From an archaeon (GTDB taxonomy: Archaea; EX4484-52; B79-G9), in assembly GCA_013139905.1 (NCBI GenBank), contig WSZW01000098.1, positions 1-5,051 on the forward strand: a stretch of 5,051 nt of DNA. The letters run 5' to 3'. The notes beneath the pieces were generated by a model. The model made no database searches. It had not been told where the DNA came from and saw only the letters and a program-made list of their open reading frames with translations. Below, one piece after another: positions 1 through 2,358 of this stretch. Numbering within the stretch: the first letter of the stretch is position 1; each line of letters starts with the position of its first letter. The translations under genes and the position numbers were made by a program.

Positions 1-96
1 AAAATCCTCAACAGAAGCCCCATAAATACAATTAAGACAGTTAACTTTAACCTCATGTGTTTCTCTTTCATATTCGTAACTGCATATATCCGCCAT
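1..96 (-). CDS. N-terminal fragment, probable archaeal type IV pilus/archaellum-type secretion ATPase
   Basis: A 32-codon reading frame starts at the ATG at 96-94 and stays open to the left edge, so the gene is cut by the window. An in-frame TAG at 114-112 leaves this ATG as the only reasonable start. The peptide begins MADICSYEYERE and continues with a CxxC pair in KVNCLNCIYGASVEDF. From memory, archaeal PilT/VirB11/FlaI-like secretion ATPases of DPANN genomes often carry a short N-terminal domain with this pattern: a Tyr/Glu strand, V-x-C-x-x-C-x-Y/F-G-x-S-x-E-D. Such ATPases power pilus or archaellum assembly at the inner face of the membrane. The divergent neighbours are coiled-coil proteins of a type I associate with such ATPase loci, which supports the call. 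No Walker motif falls inside the window, so the identification rests on a short N-terminus and could be wrong. A weak GTGG lies just upstream, and the TATA-like box at 136-143 fits as promoter. Confidence 0.42.
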   Translation of the reverse strand, partial: MADICSYEYERETHEVKVNCLNCIYGASVEDF

Positions 97-135
97 AAAA
101 CCACAAACAAGCTAAAAATTCATATAATATTAAAC

Positions 136-143
136 TATAAATA
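136..143 (-). promoter_or_regulatory. TATA-box-like element for the leftward gene
   Basis: On the minus strand this reads TATTTATA, an archaeal TATA-box-like sequence centred about 43 nt upstream of the ATG at 96. With the usual archaeal spacing of about 25-27 nt to the transcription start, the RNA would begin near 112 with a leader of some 15 nt. On the plus strand the same bases read TATAAATA, which could also be a box, but it would give a leader of about 75 nt for the rightward gene. The region is AT-rich, so chance matches are likely. Confidence 0.4.
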
Positions 144-191
144 CCAAAGTAATTATATATTGTATATATCCTAATTAATATATATCGATAA

Positions 192-199
192 TTTATATA
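192..199 (+). promoter_or_regulatory. TATA-box-like element for the rightward coiled-coil genes
   Basis: TTTATATA is centred about 45 nt before the ATG at 241, giving a predicted transcription start near 220 and a leader of about 20 nt, enough for the SD-like site at 229-234. No other promoter is apparent before 677, so both plus-strand genes are probably transcribed from here. The assignment is by spacing and consensus only. Confidence 0.4.
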
Positions 200-213
200 T
201 TGATACATCAATA
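198..213. promoter_or_regulatory. Perfect dyad, candidate operator
   Basis: The sequence TATTGAT-AC-ATCAATA is a perfect inverted repeat with 7-base arms and a 2-base centre. It overlaps the end of the TATA-like box at 192-199 and would lie between that box and the predicted transcription start. The centre is too short for a good RNA hairpin loop, so it looks more like a binding site for a dimeric regulator than an RNA structure. It is AT-rich, and a chance palindrome cannot be excluded. Confidence 0.35.
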
Positions 214-228
214 GTTAATAATTATTAC

Positions 229-234
229 GGTAAT
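229..234 (+). promoter_or_regulatory. Ribosome binding site-like GGTAAT
   Basis: GGTAAT matches the archaeal SD core GGTGAT at five of six positions and ends 6 nt before the ATG at 241. It supports that ATG as the start. Confidence 0.4.
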
Positions 235-240
235 GCAATC

Positions 241-660
241 ATGAAATTAAACGCTCAAGAAACACCCAATTCCATATTAAACGAAGTTTCCAGAAGATTA
301 AACGATAATACCAGAAGAATTCGAGTATTAGAAGAAAAAATACTAAATATAGACTCCCGCGTAAACACAATTGAACAAAACGTAATAAATGCAACAAAAC
401 AAATAAACACAGGAAAACAAGAAACAGACAACGAATTAAAAGAATTGTTGGATCGACTTGCAAATTTTGAAATAGACATACAAACAATGAAAAAAACAAT
501 GAAAAAAACAGTAACGCATGGAGAATTAAAAGAAATCAATAATTACATAGAATTGATAAATCCAATAACAACCAAATTCATAACAAAAAAAGAATTATTA
601 GACATTATAGAAAATAGAGTCACAGACATATCCAAATGGACTCCACAAAACAATGATTAA
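241..660 (+). CDS. Small coiled-coil protein, archaellum/pilus accessory-like
   Basis: This 139-residue soluble protein has no signal peptide or membrane segment. Residues about 12-90 are charged and helical with repeated heptad-like spacing of L/I/V, consistent with a coiled coil. Residues about 91-125 form a distinct C-terminal part, with GELKEINNYIELINPI (94-109) followed by FITKKEL. From memory, this part resembles small archaeal coiled-coil proteins with an LxxYIDLxNPxxFVTxxE tail, and more loosely the FlaC/ArlC-type archaellum accessory proteins with YELVSNxxNPF. Those act at the cytoplasmic face of the motor or ATPase, but the link here is tentative. A 12-base tandem repeat (484-507) duplicates TMKK at the end of the coil. 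The next gene follows after 16 nt on the same strand. The coding strand is very A-rich; GC is 25% in 481-540. It could instead be an unrelated structural coiled-coil protein. Confidence 0.75.
   Translation: MKLNAQETPNSILNEVSRRLNDNTRRIRVLEEKILNIDSRVNTIEQNVINATKQINTGKQETDNELKELLDRLANFEIDIQTMKKTMKKTVTHGELKEINNYIELINPITTKFITKKELLDIIENRVTDISKWTPQNND
484..507 (+). repeat. 12-bp perfect tandem duplication inside the coiled-coil gene
   Basis: ACAATGAAAAAA occurs twice back to back, adding one in-frame copy of the four residues TMKK at the junction between the coiled coil and the C-terminal part. A six-A run in each copy makes replication slippage a simple explanation. Confidence 0.85.
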
Positions 661-676
661 ATTATGACCGATATTT

Positions 677-1603
677 ATGAAATTCAAATTATTTGCGCGA
701 TTAAACAAACAACCAAACAAAAGACCAACTGTTAGACCGCAACAACCACAAATTATGAATAAACCAGCAACAGCCATGCAAAACACAAATATAAACCCCG
801 TTCCATTAGACGAAGTTACTGCAATGACCAAAAACGGTCTTTCTGAAGCAGAAATAATACAAATTCTAAAAGAAGAAGGTTATGATTTTAACAAAATAGA
901 CGAAGCCCTAAACACAATACTTAAAACAACAGTAACTGGTGAAGTACCACCAATCAATCAAATACAACAAAATCCAAATACATCAGAAAATCAAATGTAT
1001 GGTCATGATTTTACAAACGAACAAGAATTCGGCGCATCCAAAGAAGATTTCGCACCACAAAATATTCCAACCCAAAATCCAAAAGACATAGAAGCAAACA
1101 TAAAAGAAATCAACGAATATAACACACAAATGGAAGAAATAGAAGACACAGTAACGGCTCTTGTAGATGAAAAATTAGGCAGCATTGAAGACATAAAAAA
1201 AGATGTAGAAACACAATTTAATTCTCTTACAAAAGAACTAGAACAAATAAAACAACAACTAAGCAATGAAAAAACAGACACAAAAACAATTGAAAACAAA
1301 GAAAAAGAAGACACACTTACAATCAATACAAAAATAAATGATATTGAACCGCGCCTAAAAGCCCTAGAAAAAGCATTCAAAGACATAATTCCAAACTTAA
1401 TCGATAATGTACGAGACATAAGAGAACGATTAATCGAAAAAAAAGACATACCAAATACTGATAATTACATAGAACCAAAACACACAAAAACAGAAACTAA
1501 AAAAATAAACAATATAGTAGATAACATAATTAAAACCAAAAAACCCCAAGAGACAATTAACAAAGAACCAAAAGCAACTAAGAAAGATTTATTTAATATT
1601 TAA
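677..1603 (+). CDS. UBA-like domain plus coiled-coil protein, pilus-locus type
   Basis: This 308-residue protein has no signal peptide or membrane segment. In order: a basic N-terminus starting MKFKLFARLN (1-20); a Pro/Gln-rich linker; a three-helix UBA-like segment at 43-83 with LDEVTAMTKNGLSEAEIIQI followed by LKEEGYDFNKIDEALN; a Gln/Asn-rich linker (84-135); and a long coiled coil (about 136-257). Within the coil, ALVDEKLGSIEDI (161-173) and EPRLKALEKAFKDIIPNLID (224-243) look like conserved islands. The C-terminus is Lys/Thr-rich. From memory this matches a DPANN archaeal family with the pattern LDxVxxMRxxGLSxxQIIxxLQxxGY, then a coil and KAMEKVFQKILP, encoded near FlaI-like ATPases. Its function is unknown; the UBA-like part may bind protein partners and the coil may form a scaffold. 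An in-frame TGA at 665-667 rules out a longer start; no good SD precedes 677, so translational coupling to the upstream gene is likely. ATG 755 is a less likely start. Confidence 0.78.
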   Translation: MKFKLFARLNKQPNKRPTVRPQQPQIMNKPATAMQNTNINPVPLDEVTAMTKNGLSEAEIIQILKEEGYDFNKIDEALNTILKTTVTGEVPPINQIQQNPNTSENQMYGHDFTNEQEFGASKEDFAPQNIPTQNPKDIEANIKEINEYNTQMEEIEDTVTALVDEKLGSIEDIKKDVETQFNSLTKELEQIKQQLSNEKTDTKTIENKEKEDTLTINTKINDIEPRLKALEKAFKDIIPNLIDNVRDIRERLIEKKDIPNTDNYIEPKHTKTETKKINNIVDNIIKTKKPQETINKEPKATKKDLFNI

Positions 1604-1608
1604 AAAAA
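1601..1608 (-). terminator. T-run downstream of hepT
   Basis: On the minus strand a run of seven T follows GCTG about 32 nt after the hepT stop. Archaeal RNA polymerase can terminate at such U-tracts without a hairpin, and none is obvious here. The run overlaps the stop codon of the convergent gene. Confidence 0.35.
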
Positions 1609-1639
1609 CAGCAACATAGATCATGCAAAATATACATCC

Positions 1640-1981
1640 CTAAAATTCCAATTCCTCAATATTTTTAATTTTCTTTTTCAATATAGGCAAATCTTTTTTT
1701 ATAACATCCCAAATTAGGTTCAAATCAACACCAAAATAATAATGTATTATCTTATCTCTAGTACCTGCAATTTCACTCCACGATATTTGAGGATATTTAA
1801 CAGTAAAATCTATTGGCAAATTCTTCACAGCCTCACCAATAATTTCTATTTCTCTGATAATTGCACTCTGTTTTAAACGATTCGTTTCAAAATTGGATTT
1901 AGAAAGTCCATTAGAAAAAGATTCAATATATCCTATACTATCCAATATATGTCCAAGAAAAATCAACGCATCCTTTTTCAT
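1640..1981 (-). CDS. hepT: HepT-like RNase toxin (HEPN, DUF86 family)
   Basis: This 113-residue all-helical protein has the normal length for the HepT/DUF86 family (PF01934). The signature RX4HXY is present as RDKIIHYY, with R75, H80 and Y82, preceded by the family-typical W68-SEIAG and followed by FGVDL and DLPIL. In studied homologues the HEPN dimer is a ribonuclease toxin whose Arg and His are catalytic. The partner MntA blocks it by attaching AMP to the motif tyrosine. All these residues are intact, so both activity and neutralisation look possible. The ATG overlaps the mntA stop by four bases (ATGA, 1978-1981), so the two are translationally coupled, and a strong SD (1991-1995) lies inside the end of mntA. 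The order, antitoxin first, is normal for this system. The convergent gene ends 36 nt away. Confidence 0.93.
   Translation of the reverse strand: MKKDALIFLGHILDSIGYIESFSNGLSKSNFETNRLKQSAIIREIEIIGEAVKNLPIDFTVKYPQISWSEIAGTRDKIIHYYFGVDLNLIWDVIKKDLPILKKKIKNIEELEF
1662..1678 (+). terminator. T-rich tract, possible terminator of the plus-strand operon
   Basis: Three T-runs of 5, 4 and 5 bases lie within 17 nt, about 60 nt after the stop at 1603. This is consistent with hairpin-independent archaeal termination. The tract lies within the 3' end of hepT, where it encodes Lys/Asn-rich residues, so it may be a by-product of that composition. Confidence 0.3.
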
Positions 1982-2274
1982 ATTATTCTTACCTCTTCTG
2001 CTAAAATTCTATCTTCCAAACGAGGATTAATACCATTATAAGTCAATAAATCCACATTTTTTTTCAGATTTTTCCTTAATTCTAATTCAACCCTCACCAA
2101 ATCAAACAAACTAAATTTTTTTGCTTTTTTTACTTCAATCAAAATATCAACATCACTTTTTTTCGTTGCTTCACCCCTTGCATAAGAACCGAATATTCCC
2201 GCACGGACTACGCCGTTTCGTTTAAGCACAGGAACAATTATTTTTTTCAAATCATTTAATTCATTATCGCGCAT
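1978..2274 (-). CDS. mntA: MntA-like minimal nucleotidyltransferase antitoxin
   Basis: This is a 98-residue protein of the MNT/polymerase-beta fold. The GSx10DxD motif is complete: G29-S30-Y31, then D41-V-D43 within KSDVDILIEV. The third acidic residue is probably D75 in VDLLT. Homologues transfer AMP from ATP to the tyrosine of HepT's RX4HXY motif and so act as the antitoxin. The ATG at 2274 is chosen over a longer in-frame ATG at 2334 for three reasons. GGGTG at 2281-2285 sits 6 nt upstream. The longer start would make the promoter-like TATA element part of the coding region. The extra 20 residues (MIKTYLYMLKCILYFIWVLC) look like translated AT-rich leader and are not part of the family. MntA and hepT form a two-gene operon with a 4-base overlap. 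Confidence 0.92.
   Translation of the reverse strand: MRDNELNDLKKIIVPVLKRNGVVRAGIFGSYARGEATKKSDVDILIEVKKAKKFSLFDLVRVELELRKNLKKNVDLLTYNGINPRLEDRILAEEVRII
1991..1995 (-). promoter_or_regulatory. Ribosome binding site of hepT (GAGGT)
   Basis: The minus strand reads GAAGAGGTAAG here. GAGGT ends 9 nt before the hepT ATG and lies within the last codons of mntA. It is the clearest SD in the window and allows hepT translation independent of coupling. Confidence 0.65.
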
Positions 2275-2280
2275 ACATAA

Positions 2281-2285
2281 CACCC
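2281..2285 (-). promoter_or_regulatory. Ribosome binding site deciding the mntA start (GGGTG)
   Basis: The minus strand reads GGGTGTT, with GGTG as SD core, 6 nt before the ATG at 2274. It supports the 98-residue form of MntA over the 118-residue form. Confidence 0.55.
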
Positions 2286-2312
2286 ATATAAAATATAGTA
2301 TACATTTTAGCA

Positions 2313-2320
2313 TATATAAA
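2313..2320 (-). promoter_or_regulatory. TATA-box-like element of the mntA-hepT operon
   Basis: The minus strand reads TTTATATA, centred about 42 nt before the ATG at 2274, the same spacing as the two boxes in the 97-240 region. The predicted transcription start is near 2290, leaving a short leader that still carries the SD. A 12-bp dyad (AGAAT-AA-ATTCT, 2337-2348) lies upstream; its role is unknown. Confidence 0.45.
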
Positions 2321-2348
2321 TATGTCTTAATCACACAGAATAAATTCT

Positions 2349-2353
2349 AAAAA
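2349..2353 (-). terminator. T5 run just after the surface-protein gene
   Basis: On the minus strand five T follow the TAG stop at 2361-2359 after a few bases. This may end the long transcript before the mntA promoter, but five T is a weak signal and readthrough into mntA-hepT is possible. Confidence 0.2.
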
Positions 2354-2358
2354 TAACC

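Noticed and set aside
121..215. AT-rich stretch with repeated ATATATC as a replication origin or iterons
   Set aside because: The similar runs (151-170 and 190-209) are imperfect and low-complexity, no initiator gene is nearby, and a divergent promoter explains the region.
239..831. Minus-strand open frames at 239-499, 255-539 and 598-831
   Set aside because: They lie opposite the two plus-strand coiled-coil genes and encode Phe/Leu/Ser-rich sequence expected from the complement of A-rich coding DNA.
1003..1449. Minus-strand 148-codon open frame
   Set aside because: It is a complement of the coiled-coil gene at 677-1603, with a Ser/Phe-rich translation, no domain and no ribosome binding site that I could see.
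2337..2348. AGAAT-AA-ATTCT dyad as a terminator hairpin
   Set aside because: The arms are only five bases, and for the surface gene the T-run comes before the dyad rather than after it.
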